A stretch of 64,000 nucleotides of DNA from JABDIY01 sp963803875 (GTDB lineage: Bacteria; Actinomycetota; Acidimicrobiia; Acidimicrobiales; SZUA-35). The stretch covers positions 496,001 through 560,000 of the forward strand of contig CAWDOA010000008.1 in NCBI GenBank assembly GCA_963803875.1, in the 5' to 3' direction. Position numbers and translations under genes: made by a program. Positions within the stretch are counted from its first letter, which is position 1. Each line of letters starts with the position of its first letter. The notes below the pieces were generated by a model, which was not told the origin of the DNA, made no database searches, and worked only from the letters and a program-made list of their open reading frames with translations. Below, piece by piece: positions 54,213 through 63,923 of this stretch.

Positions 54213-56351
54213 GTGAAAACTGTTGAGCGTACTGACATCGCAGTGACCGGCATGACGTGCGCCGCGTGTGCCAATCGGGTTGCCAAACAGCTCACCAAGG
54301 TCGACGGCGTTGCCGAGGCGTCGGTCAACTTCGCCACTGGCAAGGCCACGGTCCTCCACCACGCGGACGTGGTGGCCCTGAATCGAGCGATCGAGTCCAT
54401 CGGATACGGGGTCGCCGCACCGGAGACCTCCGTGCAAGAGATCGAGGCCGAACGCGAGGACGATCTCCGTCGTCGCTTGATCGTCGCCGCTGTTCTGGCC
54501 GTTCCCGCCATGTTGATCGGGATGATCCCCGCGCTGCGATTCGACGGGTGGGAGTGGGTCGTCGCGGCACTGGCCACTCCCGTGATCTTCTGGTCGGGAT
54601 GGCCGTTCCACCGTGCGGCACTTCTGAACCTGCGGCACCACTCCACCACGATGGACACGCTGGTTTCGATGGGGTCGACGGCCGCCTGGTTGTGGTCGGC
54701 CGTTGTCTTGGCGGCCAGCATCGAAGGAGGCCACATCTACTTCGAAACCGGTGCGGTGATCGTGACTCTGATCCTTCTCGGCAAGTGGTTCGAGAGCAAG
54801 GCCAAGCGCCGCACCGGCGACGCCATACGCGCGCTCGCCGATCTGGGCGCAACAACGGTGGTGCTCGAAGACGGCACCGAGGTCGACATCGAGGCTCTTC
54901 AGCCTGGGAATCGTTTCCTGGTTCGGCCGGGTGAGAAGATCGCCACCGACGGACGAGTGGTCGACGGGACCAGCTCCGTTGACGAGTCGATGATCAGCGG
55001 TGAACCGCTCCCGGTCACCAAGTCGATCGACGATGAAGTGGTCGGAGCCACCGTCAACACCAATGGGTCGCTGATCGTCGAGGCCACCCGGGTCGGCTCC
55101 GACACGATGCTGGCCCAGATCATCCGTATGGTCGATGAGGCTCAAGGCGGTACGGCCGACGTCCAACGGCTGGCCGACCGAGTTGCATCGGTGTTTGTCC
55201 CGACGGCCATCGGTATTGCCCTGCTCACCCTGATCACATGGCTGGCGACGGGGTCCGACGCCAACGACGCCTTCACCGCAGCGGTGGCGGTGCTCATCAT
55301 CGCTTGCCCGTGCGCGCTCGGATTGGCGACACCGCTGGCGATCATGGTGGGAACCGGACGGGGCGCCCAGATGGGGGTATTGATCAAGGGCGGTGAGATT
55401 CTGGAAGACACCAGGACCGTCGATGCGATCGTGCTCGACAAGACCGGGACCGTCACCGAAGGTCGGATGGAGCTTTCTGAGGTCGTGGCACCGGACGCCG
55501 ATCCCGACGAGTTGCTCCGGTTGGCTGCCGCGCTCGAGTCCCGGTCCGAACACCCCATTGCCGCTGCCATCGTGGCGGCAGCATCGCCTGACCCGTCCGG
55601 CCGGCGGGCTGAGATCTTCCTCAATCACCCCGGAAAAGGAGTGTCCGGAACGGTGGGCGGTCATCCCGTCAGGGTCGGACGGCGGTCGCTGTTCGACACC
55701 GTTCCCGACGCCCTCGAAGAGGTAATGGTGAAGGCAGAAGACTCGGGGTCCACCGCCATTTTGGTTGGCACACGAGGAACGGCTGAGGCCGTTCTGATCG
55801 TTGGTGACACTATTCGATCCACCTCGGCCGAGGCCATCACAGCGTTCCACGATCAGGGACTCGAGGTGACACTTCTCACCGGCGACAACCGCAGAACCGC
55901 CGAACATGTCGGAGCCGCAGTGGGTGTAGATCACGTGGTTGCCGAAGTGCTTCCCGCCGACAAGGTTTCCGAAATCAAGCGGCTGCAGGCCAGCGGTCAC
56001 CGCGTGGCGATGGTCGGTGATGGGATCAACGACGCACCGGCGCTCGCTCAAGCAGACCTCGGGATTGCGGTTGGGACGGGTACGGACGTGGCGATGGAGG
56101 CCTCCGATCTCACCATCGTTTCGGGCGATCTCCGAGCCGTAGCCGACGCGATCGCCCTCTCCCGTCGAACCTTGGCGACGATCAAGGGCAACCTGTTCTG
56201 GGCATTCGCCTACAACTCGGCAGCTATTCCGCTCGCGGCTCTGGGCGTATTGAATCCCATGATCGCGGCCGGGGCGATGGGGCTGAGCTCGATCTTCGTG
56301 GTCACCAACAGCCTTCGACTGCGAGGATTCTCCGGCTACCGGCACGGTTGA
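54213..56351 (+). CDS. copA: Copper-exporting P-type ATPase
   Basis: P1B-1 ATPase, 712 residues, that pumps Cu(I) out of the cytoplasm. An N-terminal HMA domain (GMTCAACANRVAKQL), transmembrane metal site ACPCALGLATPLA (CPC), phosphorylation motif LDKTGTVTEG, SEHPIAAAI and GDGINDAPALAQADLG are all present. The C-terminal membrane segments contain AFAYNSAAIP and GAMGLSSIFVV, the YN and MxxSS pattern of copper pumps. The GTG at 54213 coincides with the expected transcript start. Regulated by the upstream MerR protein (inferred). Confidence 0.95.
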   Translation: MKTVERTDIAVTGMTCAACANRVAKQLTKVDGVAEASVNFATGKATVLHHADVVALNRAIESIGYGVAAPETSVQEIEAEREDDLRRRLIVAAVLAVPAMLIGMIPALRFDGWEWVVAALATPVIFWSGWPFHRAALLNLRHHSTTMDTLVSMGSTAAWLWSAVVLAASIEGGHIYFETGAVIVTLILLGKWFESKAKRRTGDAIRALADLGATTVVLEDGTEVDIEALQPGNRFLVRPGEKIATDGRVVDGTSSVDESMISGEPLPVTKSIDDEVVGATVNTNGSLIVEATRVGSDTMLAQIIRMVDEAQGGTADVQRLADRVASVFVPTAIGIALLTLITWLATGSDANDAFTAAVAVLIIACPCALGLATPLAIMVGTGRGAQMGVLIKGGEILEDTRTVDAIVLDKTGTVTEGRMELSEVVAPDADPDELLRLAAALESRSEHPIAAAIVAAASPDPSGRRAEIFLNHPGKGVSGTVGGHPVRVGRRSLFDTVPDALEEVMVKAEDSGSTAILVGTRGTAEAVLIVGDTIRSTSAEAITAFHDQGLEVTLLTGDNRRTAEHVGAAVGVDHVVAEVLPADKVSEIKRLQASGHRVAMVGDGINDAPALAQADLGIAVGTGTDVAMEASDLTIVSGDLRAVADAIALSRRTLATIKGNLFWAFAYNSAAIPLAALGVLNPMIAAGAMGLSSIFVVTNSLRLRGFSGYRHG

Positions 56352-56366
56352 GCCACCCAGCTTCCC

Positions 56367-56473
56367 GATATTCCGTTCCCCAGCCACATCCGTTCGATAT
56401 TCCGTTCCAGGAGCACATGTGGTGTGCTGCCTCGACGGGATTTCGGAGAAATGTGCGCGAGGAACGGAATATC
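56367..56473. repeat. Three copies of a 13-bp motif, two direct and one inverted
   Basis: GATATTCCGTTCC occurs at 56367-56379 and 56396-56408, and its exact reverse complement at 56461-56473, all between the converging copA and alr genes. The spacing does not suit an intrinsic terminator and no T-run follows. Function unknown; protein binding sites or remnants of an insertion are possible. Confidence 0.85.
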
Positions 56474-56507
56474 GTTCGCCAGCGGCCGGTCCGGGAGCGC
56501 GACGGGT

Positions 56508-57599
56508 TCAGATGCGACGAACCCGCGGTCCGATGCCGCAGGTGATCTCATAGTTGATCGTGCCCAACGCATCGGCCCATTCAGTGGCTGAGATCTCTTC
56601 GTCTCCCTGGCGACCGATCAGCACTGCTTCGTCGCCAGTGAGCACCGGCAAGTCGCCAACGTCGACCATCATCTGATCCATTGTGACAACGCCCGCGATC
56701 TTGCACCGTTGGCCGTGGACAAGGACCACTCCCTTCTTCCACCAACGCCGAGCAACCCCATCTGCGTACCCGATTGGGATTGTCGCAATGGTGGCATCGC
56801 TGGACAGCGTGGTGTGGAGTCCGTATGAGATCCGGTCTCCCGCCTTCAACCGTTTCACGAAGCTGACAGTTGACCACAGCTTCATCGCTGGCTTGAGTTC
56901 AACCAAGCCCTCGATGGCCGGGCCAGGAGGCATGCCATAGAGGGCAATTCCGGGTCGCACGACATCTCTACGAGCCCTGGGAACGGCAATCGTGGCAGCC
57001 GAATTCGCCGCGTGGCTCAGTGGAACGGCTACACCAGCGGCTTCGATATCGAAGAGCGCCGATTCGAAGACGTCGAGTTGCCGGTCGGTGTATGGGTTGC
57101 CGGGCTCATCAGCTACCGCCAAGTGTGTCCAAATCGACGACAACTCGAGGTGCGGCTGACTCGCCAGATACGTGGCCAGAGAAACAGCGTTCTCGGGCCG
57201 GACTCCGACCCGATGCATGCCCGTGTCGATCATGAGGTGCACGGGCAGAGTGGAACCACGGGCCGCTTCGATTGCCGCATCGCAACCTCGTTCGGTGTAG
57301 AGGGGTGGTTCCAATCGGTACCGAACACAATCAACCAGTTCCCCCGGATCGGGCTCGGAAAAGAGCCAGATCGGAGCGTCGAAACCCTCCTCCCGCAGTG
57401 CGATACCCTCCCCCACTTGGGCAACGCCGAGGCGAGTGGCCCCGCCCGCAAGAGCAGCAGCAGCCGCGGTTGCAGCGCCATGGCCGTACCCGTTTGCCTT
57501 CACCACCGCGCACACTTCACTGGTGAGCGCTCGGCCAGCAAGAGTTGCCGTGTTGAATGTAATCGCAGCTGCATCTATTTCGGCAAACGCTCTGGCCAT
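56508..57599 (-). CDS. alr: Alanine racemase
   Basis: PLP enzyme that makes D-alanine for peptidoglycan. 363 residues: AEIDAAAITFNT at the start, PLP lysine in VCAVVKANGYGHGA, MIDTGMHRVGV, RPGIALYGMPPGP, catalytic tyrosine in DRISYGLHT and MVDVGDLPVLTGDEAVLIG. ATG 57599 directly abuts the stop of the upstream unknown gene. In many actinobacteria alr precedes tsaE, but here about 10 kb of other genes separates them. Confidence 0.97.
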   Translation of the reverse strand: MARAFAEIDAAAITFNTATLAGRALTSEVCAVVKANGYGHGAATAAAAALAGGATRLGVAQVGEGIALREEGFDAPIWLFSEPDPGELVDCVRYRLEPPLYTERGCDAAIEAARGSTLPVHLMIDTGMHRVGVRPENAVSLATYLASQPHLELSSIWTHLAVADEPGNPYTDRQLDVFESALFDIEAAGVAVPLSHAANSAATIAVPRARRDVVRPGIALYGMPPGPAIEGLVELKPAMKLWSTVSFVKRLKAGDRISYGLHTTLSSDATIATIPIGYADGVARRWWKKGVVLVHGQRCKIAGVVTMDQMMVDVGDLPVLTGDEAVLIGRQGDEEISATEWADALGTINYEITCGIGPRVRRI

Positions 57600-58226
57600 C
57601 TAGTTCACGTCCGCAGCCAGACCCGGCGCAATGATGGTCCTGTCCAGAATCATGGCCATTTGCCCGGGTTCGAGATGGATGGCACCGATCATCATGAACC
57701 CGTTGACAACGGCCTCGGATCGAGCCCACGCCAGTACCTGACGGCGCTCATCGCTCCTACCGTCCCACCCGGCGTGCGAAGATCCATCGATCAGAAAGTT
57801 CGCGAGGTGCTGAGCTCCGGTCCCATCGAGCGAATCGAGCCAGACGGAGAGCCACTTGACCATCGGCAGGCCAAGATGGGTCAGTTGGCCGAGAACGTCA
57901 CCGGCGTTGGCAAACTCAGGTTCGGTCATCAGGCAGGTCAGCCACCATGCGTCGGCCCATGCGGTGATGGCCTGCACGGCGGGCATGTCCCATTCGAGCC
58001 AGCCCGCCTCGCCGATCAAATCAAAGACCTCGTACGCGTGCCGATCTCCGAGTTCATCGGCCGAAACCAGTTCGAACAACCGGGCCAGCGAAGCTTCCAG
58101 GTCTGTGCGAGCGACAGCGAGGGCGGCGTCGGCAGCGAGTTCATCGACCAGAACCAGGTCGGATGGGAATTCGCGGCGGATGCGAACGAGTGCGGTAGTG
58201 AGCGGTCGTGGACAGCACGCTTCCAC
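57600..58226 (-). CDS. Hypothetical protein directly upstream of alr
   Basis: A 208-residue protein I do not recognise. It is acidic and helical-looking, with repeated Trp/Asp segments (AVQAITAWADAWWLTCLMTE, LPMVKWLSVWLDSLDGTG) and no clear membrane segment or signal peptide. Its stop codon is immediately followed by the alr ATG with no gap, so the two are translationally coupled. That suggests a role tied to cell-wall or D-alanine metabolism, but no residue pattern supports a specific activity. Confidence 0.7.
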   Translation of the reverse strand: MEACCPRPLTTALVRIRREFPSDLVLVDELAADAALAVARTDLEASLARLFELVSADELGDRHAYEVFDLIGEAGWLEWDMPAVQAITAWADAWWLTCLMTEPEFANAGDVLGQLTHLGLPMVKWLSVWLDSLDGTGAQHLANFLIDGSSHAGWDGRSDERRQVLAWARSEAVVNGFMMIGAIHLEPGQMAMILDRTIIAPGLAADVN

Positions 58227-58271
58227 GTTAGGCGGGTGCGGTGGCCCCAGTGGGCTGCCCGGAAGCGGTTT

Positions 58272-58670
58272 CTATCCGAGGAACCGCGAGCGTTCTTCGG
58301 GCGTTGGGAGCCGACAAGTCTCTCGTTTGCCGAAAACGCGGTAGCGATTCTTGGCTACCAATCGGTACAAAAAGTCTCGAATGCTTCGTGGAACGATCAT
58401 GAATCCGTACGCCAGTTTCCATGGGAACCCCAGCCGGCGGGCGATCCGCAGCACAGCCGTGGACCTGACGTAGGCGGCACCGTCTTCCCACAACACCAAC
58501 GTGTCGGCTTCGAAGCCATCGAGGCTGGCCTGGCTGATGATCTCCTCACCGGCCTCGCTCTGGTTGGGGGCGAACTGGAATACACCCTCGGTGTCGCGTT
58601 TGATGATGAAGTCCACCGAGGCATTGCAGAGGTTGCAGACACCGTCAAACAGGATCACCGGCTGCTCCAC
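58272..58670 (-). CDS. Thiol-disulfide oxidoreductase DCC family protein (DUF393)
   Basis: A 132-residue protein with the defining DxxCxxC motif at the N-terminus (ILFDGVCNLCNASVDF). The rest (FQFAPNQSEAGEEIISQ, GFPWKLAYGFMIVPRSIRDFLY) fits the family, which has a thioredoxin-like fold. The biological role is unknown. It sits between the long glmS gene and the unknown gene before alr, on the same strand, nine bases after glmS. Confidence 0.9.
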   Translation of the reverse strand: MEQPVILFDGVCNLCNASVDFIIKRDTEGVFQFAPNQSEAGEEIISQASLDGFEADTLVLWEDGAAYVRSTAVLRIARRLGFPWKLAYGFMIVPRSIRDFLYRLVAKNRYRVFGKRETCRLPTPEERSRFLG

Positions 58671-58679
58671 CAGCCCAGG

Positions 58680-61600
58680 TTACCCAATCCAGCGCGACGC
58701 CAAATCAGAGATTGGAGCGGTGAGAAGGTCAACTACGGGGACATCGGCCAGTAGGTCGTCACGGAAGGTTGGTTCCCGTTCGGTTACCACATCGACCAGG
58801 CCTCGATAGCGGTTGCGGTAGCCCTGTAGTACGGCGCGAGCAGCGTTCGCATCGAGCGACGGCGCCAGCTTCAGATGGCAGAGGGTTATGCCCGTTGCCT
58901 CGGAATCCTTCACTTCAGGAACCATCAGTACCACTCGCCCGTCAGATCCGACGGTAACGAGGGCTTCTCGTTCGGCGGCCACGCGGTGCTTGTTACCTCG
59001 CAGAACCGGATCTCGTTCGGCCCGGCTCACGAGGCCAGCAGCGATACCGCTCTTGTCGAGAACGTGCAGGCTCGCGGCCCCTTCGGGGTCTCCTTCGATC
59101 CGGTAGCGCGTGTAGCCGACAACCTCGGCGATCGCAGGATCGATGGAGGAAAGCGTGCGCAGCACCCGGTACGTGAGCCGGTCGCGGGGGCAACCGGTGT
59201 CCAGCACTGCTTTCACAAGATCGGTTTGGAGCAGGCTTTCATCGCTTCGGCTGATTCCCACGGTCACAGTCTTGGCCTGGTGCTTGATTGCGTCAACGGG
59301 TCGGGTCAACTCTTCGATTGCCTCAGTGAGTGCCGAGGCGAGATCGTCGACAACGACGCCCGGGGTTCCCACCTTGCCGAACTCGAGCTGATAGTTCTCG
59401 AAACGGTTCTGACCCATGGCGAAACGGAGCATCGACGCCACCTTCACCGCGGTCGATGCTTCGAGGTGACCGTTGTACTGCTTGGTCCTCAAGCCGTCGA
59501 AGAAATTCTGGGCGAATGGCTCGAGGTCGTCACCAAACTCATCGAACCACCCCGGGTCGGTGGGACTCACGTACTTCTCGATCAATCCCCGAGCCTCTCG
59601 CAGCGGGCGGGCGGAACCATCGATCGCCAGGGCGGCTTCGTAGCCGAACAGATGCCCGACAACGGTGGAGAGAATGAACGCGAGCTGGGGATGGGTCTCC
59701 GGGACTGAGATCACCTCCAGAGCGGCCTTGAACCGGTTCTCCCCTTCGGTGGCGACAACAATGGGAGCGGCTTGGTGGGCCCGGAATATCGCCACCTCTT
59801 TTGCCACGTCGTCGGCATTGGAACCCTGAAGCCCAGCAGCACAGACGAAAATGAGCGGCTCAGAGGAAAGGTCGATGTGCTTCTTGTCTTCTGTGACATC
59901 ACATGCGATCGACTTGTAGCAGAGCTCACTGAGTTTGATCCGCACCTCATTGGCGGCAACGAAATTCGGACCGTTACCCACCATCGCCCAGTACCGGCGG
60001 CTGAGTACGTGCCGACCGGCCGCCACCGCAATCTCTTTGCGTTTGGCGAGGGTTCGAACCATCGCATCGGGCATGGCGCGGAGCGATGCCAGCAGCGACT
60101 GAACCTCGGCGGTGGGAACAGCGGAGTTTGGGACATGATCGCTGATAGCAACTGCGAGTAAGAAGCCCGCTGCGATCTGGGCATAGAACGCTTTGGTGGA
60201 TGCAACGCTCATCTCGACGTCGCGGCCATCGGAGGTGTAGAGCACCCCATCGCTCTTGTCGACCAGATCGCTTCCTCGCCGGTTGACGATGGCGAGCACC
60301 CGAGCGCCGCGCGCCCGGAGAATGTCAACAGTTCGGTTTGTGTCAGTCGTTGTACCGCTCTGACTGATCGCAACGATCAAGCAGTCACTCATGTCGTTGT
60401 CGATCCCAAACCCGGACAACTCGGTCGCAGTTACTGCGATCACCGGGATCCCCGTTCCGGCAAGGGTCCATTGGAGTGCTCCGGCTACGGCTCGACCTGC
60501 GATTGCGGCAGTGCCTTGCCCGATGACAAAAACTCGTTCGAATTTGCCGGTCCGAAGTTCTTCAATGAGCTCCTTGTTCAGGGTCTCCGAGGCCAGACCG
60601 ACAGCTAGTCCTTCGCCGGATTCGATCAATCGGCCTCGTAGTGTCTTGCGAAACGACTCGGGTGATTCCACGATCTCTTTCAGGAGGAAGTGGGGGGCAT
60701 CGCCACGATCGATGTCTCGGGTTGTGACCTCAGGGGCGATCCACTCGGCAGAGTCGATCGGCAGAGGAGTCCCGTCGTAACTCACCCGGCTGAGACCCTC
60801 GACGTGGCCGGCCAAGCCGCCGCTCAACCGGATGATCTGGCCCTGTGAACCGGTGAGGTTGTTTGGATCCGATGGCGTCTCACCGTCCATGCGTATGTAC
60901 GAGGTGGCATCTTCCACTACGCCGTAGGGCTCGGACGCCACGACGAACATGTCGTCGGATCGACCGACGAAGACACCCTGGCCCGAGCCACGCAGGCACA
61001 AATGAAGGTCCGATGGGGAGTCGGTGGTACTAACTCCGATCGCGACGGAACCCTCGAAATGAACGACGGCCGAACGAACCGCTTCATCGAGATGCTGTCC
61101 GGCAGCCAGCTGCCGACTGATCGTGGTGGGGATCACTTTGGCGTCGGTGGTGATCTCGGTCTGAATCTGCAGCGACTCGGCGGCGATGATGTCCGCAAAG
61201 TTGTCGACATCGCCATTGAGCACTCCGAGGACGTAGGGCCCGTCCTCCCCGCCCACTTCCTCGCTGTTCACCGGATGGGCATTCGGTTCCGAAATGATTC
61301 CGATGCTGGCCCAGCGGGTATGACCCAGGACCGTTGCTTCGGCCCGTTCGTCGGCGAGGGCCCTGGCGAGCAACTGATCGTTCTGTATCGCTTCTCTCAT
61401 CGTTGCGGTGTTGTCACCCAATTCGCCGATCTCGGCAGCTGCCTTGTAGACGAAGCTCATCAGACCGTCGGGCGTGCGCACAGCGGTGTGGGTGAAGAGG
61501 GGCGAAGAATCGCGGCGCGAAGCAACCATCGAAGCGATTTCTGGATCAGACAAATCAAGGTGATGGTTGCGAACCAACACATGAAGACCTGCAGAATCCC

Positions 61601-62069
61601 GGCCCCGAACTTCGAGTCGGTCCAGAGCGCTCAACGCCTGCTGGATACTCAGGTAGGCAGTGATCGCTGCCCCACCGGCGTCGGGCCCAGCGAGGGCGGC
61701 AACCTCACGGGCGGTACGAAGTCGGTCGCGGTCGATAGCCCACAACGCATCACGTAGGAGGGTCAGGTCCTGGTTGCGGGCCTCGAGATCGTCCCCTATT
61801 CCGGCTTCGATGTCGGCTTCGATTTGATCAACCTGAGCCGTAGCGCCGATCAGGCTGGAGGAGATCAATTTCGCAAGCTCACCGTCGGCCAGCAGGGCTC
61901 GAACGCCGGCCTCACCCTTCAGGAGCTCATTCAGCTCGCCGTAACGAGCACCGGCGGCGGCAGCGTCGGGTAGGAGTTCAGAGGCCGATTGCAGGAGTGA
62001 CTGGACTTCGGACCTGGTGGGGATGGCCCGGTCTGTCCGGCGTCTCACGATCGCAATGATTCCACACAT
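58680..62069 (-). CDS. glmS: Extra-long glutamine-fructose-6-phosphate aminotransferase (GlmS-like)
   Basis: A 1,129-residue protein, nearly twice normal GlmS (about 600). It keeps the glutaminase nucleophile (MCGIIAIV, Cys2), but about 125 residues of helical sequence separate it from the RGRDSAG motif (155-161), which normally lies near residue 30. LGHTRWASIG and VLNGDVDN are present. Two SIS domains follow: VIGQGTAAIAGRAVA, ISQSGTTTDTNR, SVASTKAFYAQIA and a second with DKKHIDLSSEP. Residues about 827-1129 form an additional C-terminal region of unknown fold. Its position next to glmM and rpsI is the usual glmS locus, so it probably makes glucosamine 6-phosphate. Confidence 0.85.
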   Translation of the reverse strand: MCGIIAIVRRRTDRAIPTRSEVQSLLQSASELLPDAAAAGARYGELNELLKGEAGVRALLADGELAKLISSSLIGATAQVDQIEADIEAGIGDDLEARNQDLTLLRDALWAIDRDRLRTAREVAALAGPDAGGAAITAYLSIQQALSALDRLEVRGRDSAGLHVLVRNHHLDLSDPEIASMVASRRDSSPLFTHTAVRTPDGLMSFVYKAAAEIGELGDNTATMREAIQNDQLLARALADERAEATVLGHTRWASIGIISEPNAHPVNSEEVGGEDGPYVLGVLNGDVDNFADIIAAESLQIQTEITTDAKVIPTTISRQLAAGQHLDEAVRSAVVHFEGSVAIGVSTTDSPSDLHLCLRGSGQGVFVGRSDDMFVVASEPYGVVEDATSYIRMDGETPSDPNNLTGSQGQIIRLSGGLAGHVEGLSRVSYDGTPLPIDSAEWIAPEVTTRDIDRGDAPHFLLKEIVESPESFRKTLRGRLIESGEGLAVGLASETLNKELIEELRTGKFERVFVIGQGTAAIAGRAVAGALQWTLAGTGIPVIAVTATELSGFGIDNDMSDCLIVAISQSGTTTDTNRTVDILRARGARVLAIVNRRGSDLVDKSDGVLYTSDGRDVEMSVASTKAFYAQIAAGFLLAVAISDHVPNSAVPTAEVQSLLASLRAMPDAMVRTLAKRKEIAVAAGRHVLSRRYWAMVGNGPNFVAANEVRIKLSELCYKSIACDVTEDKKHIDLSSEPLIFVCAAGLQGSNADDVAKEVAIFRAHQAAPIVVATEGENRFKAALEVISVPETHPQLAFILSTVVGHLFGYEAALAIDGSARPLREARGLIEKYVSPTDPGWFDEFGDDLEPFAQNFFDGLRTKQYNGHLEASTAVKVASMLRFAMGQNRFENYQLEFGKVGTPGVVVDDLASALTEAIEELTRPVDAIKHQAKTVTVGISRSDESLLQTDLVKAVLDTGCPRDRLTYRVLRTLSSIDPAIAEVVGYTRYRIEGDPEGAASLHVLDKSGIAAGLVSRAERDPVLRGNKHRVAAEREALVTVGSDGRVVLMVPEVKDSEATGITLCHLKLAPSLDANAARAVLQGYRNRYRGLVDVVTEREPTFRDDLLADVPVVDLLTAPISDLASRWIG

Positions 62070-62127
62070 AAAAACCCACTTCTTCTCGGTCCGGCCGCAT
62101 TGGCTCCCTTCCCATCGGAAGAAACAC

Positions 62128-63481
62128 CTAACCCGTAAAGGATAGAGCAGCGGCTATCAGGGTGTCAGCAGTGGCATCAGCCACAGACTGGTCGGCATGT
62201 TCCACCATCACACGGAGAAGCGGTTCGGTCCCGGATAGTCGAACGAGAATACGTCCCTCGTCGGCCAGTTCTCGCTCTGCAGCCTCGATGGCGGGACCAA
62301 GCTTCCTCGATCAGTTCGGGGTGCTGTTCGTTCATCCTGAGGTTCTTGAGGACTTGGGGGTACTGCACCATGACCTCTGTCGCCAGTTCGGCCAGCGACC
62401 GACCAGACCGAGCCACGACGCTGAGTAGCTGTAGGCCAGCGAGCATTCCGTCACCGGTTGGGGCGAGGTCGGCACAGATCACATGGCCGCTCTGTTCCCC
62501 TCCCAGGACGTAGCCGCCCGCGGCCATCGCTTCGAGCACGTAGCGATCGCCGACACCGGTGACTACCACGTGTATCTCAGCCGCCTCCATGGCACGTAGG
62601 AACCCCAGGTTGCTCATTTGTGTCACGACGACGGTGTCATGGGGTAACTTGCCGCGCTGCTTTCGATCGACGGCGAGGAGAGCAAGGATCCGGTCACCGT
62701 CGACGATTCCCCCTGTGTGATCGACCGCGATCAAACGATCGGCATCTCCGTCGAACGCGAGACCAAGATCGGCACCATGTTCGAGCACCGCCGACACGAG
62801 AGCTTCGGGATAGGTCGAACCCACCCCATCGTTGATGTTGGTGCCGTTGGGGTGGTCGCCGATCACATGAACGGTTCCACAAACCTGTTCGAAGATCTGG
62901 CGGGCCCAGGGAGCGGCTGCGCCATTGGCGCAGTCGAGGACCACGGTCATGGCTGAAAGGTCGGCATCGGCGGCCTGTAGTACCGAACCCAGATGATCGA
63001 TGGGGCTAGGCAACGAAATCGCCGAGCCGGGCCGGATCGGTCCGTCGGGCAGCTCCGGAGAAGGTTCGGAGGGCAATCGATGGAGGAACGCCATGTACGC
63101 CTCCTCGATGTCGGCCTCATCGGCGTCGGTCAGTTTGCGACCGCCCGGTCCGAATACCTTGATTCCATTGTCGTGATAAGGATTGTGACTGGCGGAGATC
63201 ATGACGCCAACCGTGCCGTCGTCAGCGTTGGCCACAGCGGCCGCAACCGCCGGAGTGGGAACGACACCGAGAAGCAGCACGTCGACTCCGCTCGACACGA
63301 ACCCTGCCACGAGGGCAGCTTCGAGCATCGGGCCCGATTCACGGGTGTCTCCCCCGATGTAGACCCGCCGGGGCAGCAGGGTAAGGCTCACGCCACGAGC
63401 CAGCGCAGTGGCAACCTCGGGGGTGAGATCGAAATTGGCGAGGCCGCGGACTCCGTCGGTACCAAACCGGGGTGCGGGCAT
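62128..63481 (-). CDS. glmM: Phosphoglucosamine mutase, one frameshift
   Basis: Converts glucosamine 6-phosphate to glucosamine 1-phosphate for UDP-GlcNAc. FGTDGVRGLAN at the start, the phosphoserine loop MISASHNPYHDNGIK, the metal loop LAFDGDADRL, and GGEQSGHVICAD are normal. The frame fails in a GGG/CCC run near 62294; removing one base continues AIEAAERELADEGRILVRL and the substrate loop SGTEPLLRVMVE to a stop at 62128, giving about 450 residues. The gene is essential, so this is a probable base-call error. It precedes glmS by 58 bases. Confidence 0.94.
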
Positions 63482-63522
63482 GGTCTATGGGATCCTCGGC
63501 CGTCCTCGAGTTCGCAAGCGAC

Positions 63523-63909
63523 CTAGCGCTTGGAGTACTGAGGTGCCTTCCGGGCCTTCTTCAGGCCGTACTTCTTGGATTCCTTCTTCCGTGGGTCGCG
63601 GGTGAGCAGGCCAGCTGCCTTCACGCCGCCGCGGGCCTCGGGGTCGATATCAATGAGCGCACGAGCGATTCCGAGGCGGAAGGCTCCGGCTTGACCGGAC
63701 AACCCGCCGCCGTGGAGGTTCACGACGATGTCGTAGCTGTCCTCTGTGCCCGTGACCCGAAGGGGCTCGGTGATCAGGGTGCGGTGCACGGCCGAAGGGA
63801 AATAGTCTTCAAAGGACCGCCCGTTGGCGGTTACCTGGCCGGTGCCGGGCTCGAGGCGAACACGGGCCACAGCCTGCTTGCGACGACCGGTTGCGATGGT
63901 GACAGACAT
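63523..63909 (-). CDS. rpsI: 30S ribosomal protein S9
   Basis: Small-subunit protein, 128 residues. TGRRKQAVARVRLEPGTG, VNLHGGGLSGQAGAFRLGIARAL and the C-terminal tail ARKAPQYSKR that reaches the P-site tRNA are typical. ATG 63909 follows the rplM stop by 14 bases, forming the usual rplM-rpsI pair, and glmM lies next downstream. Confidence 0.97.
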   Translation of the reverse strand: MSVTIATGRRKQAVARVRLEPGTGQVTANGRSFEDYFPSAVHRTLITEPLRVTGTEDSYDIVVNLHGGGLSGQAGAFRLGIARALIDIDPEARGGVKAAGLLTRDPRKKESKKYGLKKARKAPQYSKR

Positions 63910-63923
63910 TGGTTCTTCGTTCC

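Noticed and set aside
54159..56387. A 742-codon open frame on the minus strand opposite copA
   Set aside because: It mirrors a GC-rich real gene, is full of Arg/His/Gly/Asp runs without domain motifs, and the plus strand carries an unmistakable P-type ATPase.
57012..58754. A 580-codon open frame on the plus strand across alr, the unknown gene and the DCC gene
   Set aside because: It is antisense to three consecutive minus-strand genes, two of them of known family, and its composition is not protein-like.
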